Assembly: GCA_947243795.1 (NCBI GenBank) | Contig: OX365937.1 | Location: 667,807-731,806 of the forward strand | DNA: 64,000 nt | From: Saccharomyces uvarum | Taxonomy: Eukaryota > Ascomycota > Saccharomycetes > Saccharomycetales > Saccharomycetaceae | Reading direction: 5' to 3' | Shown: in pieces, positions 63,846 through 64,000 of the stretch | How positions within the stretch are numbered: the first letter of the stretch is position 1 | Layout: the number at the start of each line of letters is the position of its first letter | Translations under genes and position numbers: made by a program | Notes under the pieces: generated by a model | What the model saw: the letters and a program-made list of their open reading frames with translations, nothing else | What the model was told of the DNA's origin: nothing | Database searches by the model: none

Positions 63846-64000
63846 GTGGGTGTGTGGGTGTGTGTGTGTGTGGTGTGGGTGTGGTGTGGGTGTGTGTGTG
63901 TGTGTGTGTGTGGTGTGTGTGTGTGGGTGTGGTGTGGGTGTGTGGTGTGGGTGTGGTGGGTGTGGGTGTGTGTGTGTGGTGTGGGTGTGTGTGGTGGTGT
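63846..64000 (+). repeat. Telomere, TG1-3 repeats
   Basis: Irregular TG, TGG and TGGG units continue to the window edge with the G-rich strand running 5' to 3' outward, as at a right chromosome end of Saccharomyces. No Y' element lies between the X-like repeats and the telomere. Confidence 0.96.

Noticed and set aside
1-64000. CRISPR arrays, tRNA or rRNA genes, Ty elements or solo LTRs
   Set aside because: I saw no regular spacer arrays, no tRNA-like A/B boxes with cloverleaf, and no TGTTGG...CCAACA LTR ends or retrotransposon proteins.

Overview
This is the right-hand end of a budding-yeast chromosome, running into TG1-3 telomere repeats at the 3' edge. The gene order PMT4, MGM101, RPS4A, HMS2, BAT2, YJR149W, DAN4, DAL5, PGU1, YJR154W is that of the right arm of Saccharomyces cerevisiae chromosome X. 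The proteins match the S. cerevisiae ones closely but not exactly (from memory, about 85-90% for BAT2). The RPS4A intron is 343 nt, and several genes are absent from the S. cerevisiae reference. The best reading is a non-cerevisiae Saccharomyces species; the S. uvarum/S. eubayanus side of the genus is my guess, not something I can prove here.

Layout. 1-8.5 kb is ordinary core sequence: PMT4 (3' end cut by the window), MGM101, spliced RPS4A with Rap1 sites, HMS2, BAT2. 8.5-17.7 kb is a rearranged block. The sequence 3' of BAT2 occurs twice (8541-8763 and 17515-17739). Between the copies lie a DAN1-type wall protein gene, a divergent pair (a CYB2-like FMN dehydrogenase without its haem domain, and an allantoate/pantothenate-family transporter), a decayed gene, and a G-rich stretch that looks like an old chromosome end. 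17.9-34 kb returns to the chromosome X order: YJR149W, DAN4, DAL5, PGU1, a decayed unknown gene, YJR154W.

35.5-58 kb is a subtelomeric gene set: MEL1-type alpha-galactosidase with a Gal4 site, a FRE2/FRE3-type ferric reductase, a diverged second mitochondrial EF-Tu with altered catalytic motifs, an aldose 1-epimerase, a broken sorbitol dehydrogenase, a HXT13/15/16/17-type polyol/hexose transporter, a mannitol dehydrogenase, and a secreted amidase-signature enzyme. From about 61.3 kb the sequence is degenerate G-rich subtelomeric repeat, ending in a telomere tract from about 63,846.

How the genes fit together. Much of the accessory content is scavenging. PGU1 and MEL1 release sugars outside the cell; mutarotase, HXT, mannitol dehydrogenase and the former sorbitol dehydrogenase form a polyol cluster; DAL5 and perhaps the amidase serve nitrogen supply; FRE reduces iron or copper. 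The most unusual items are the EF-Tu paralogue (catalytic His changed to Tyr, other signature residues changed, frame intact with an apparent mitochondrial presequence), the hydroxy-acid dehydrogenase/transporter pair, and the internal telomere-like remnant.
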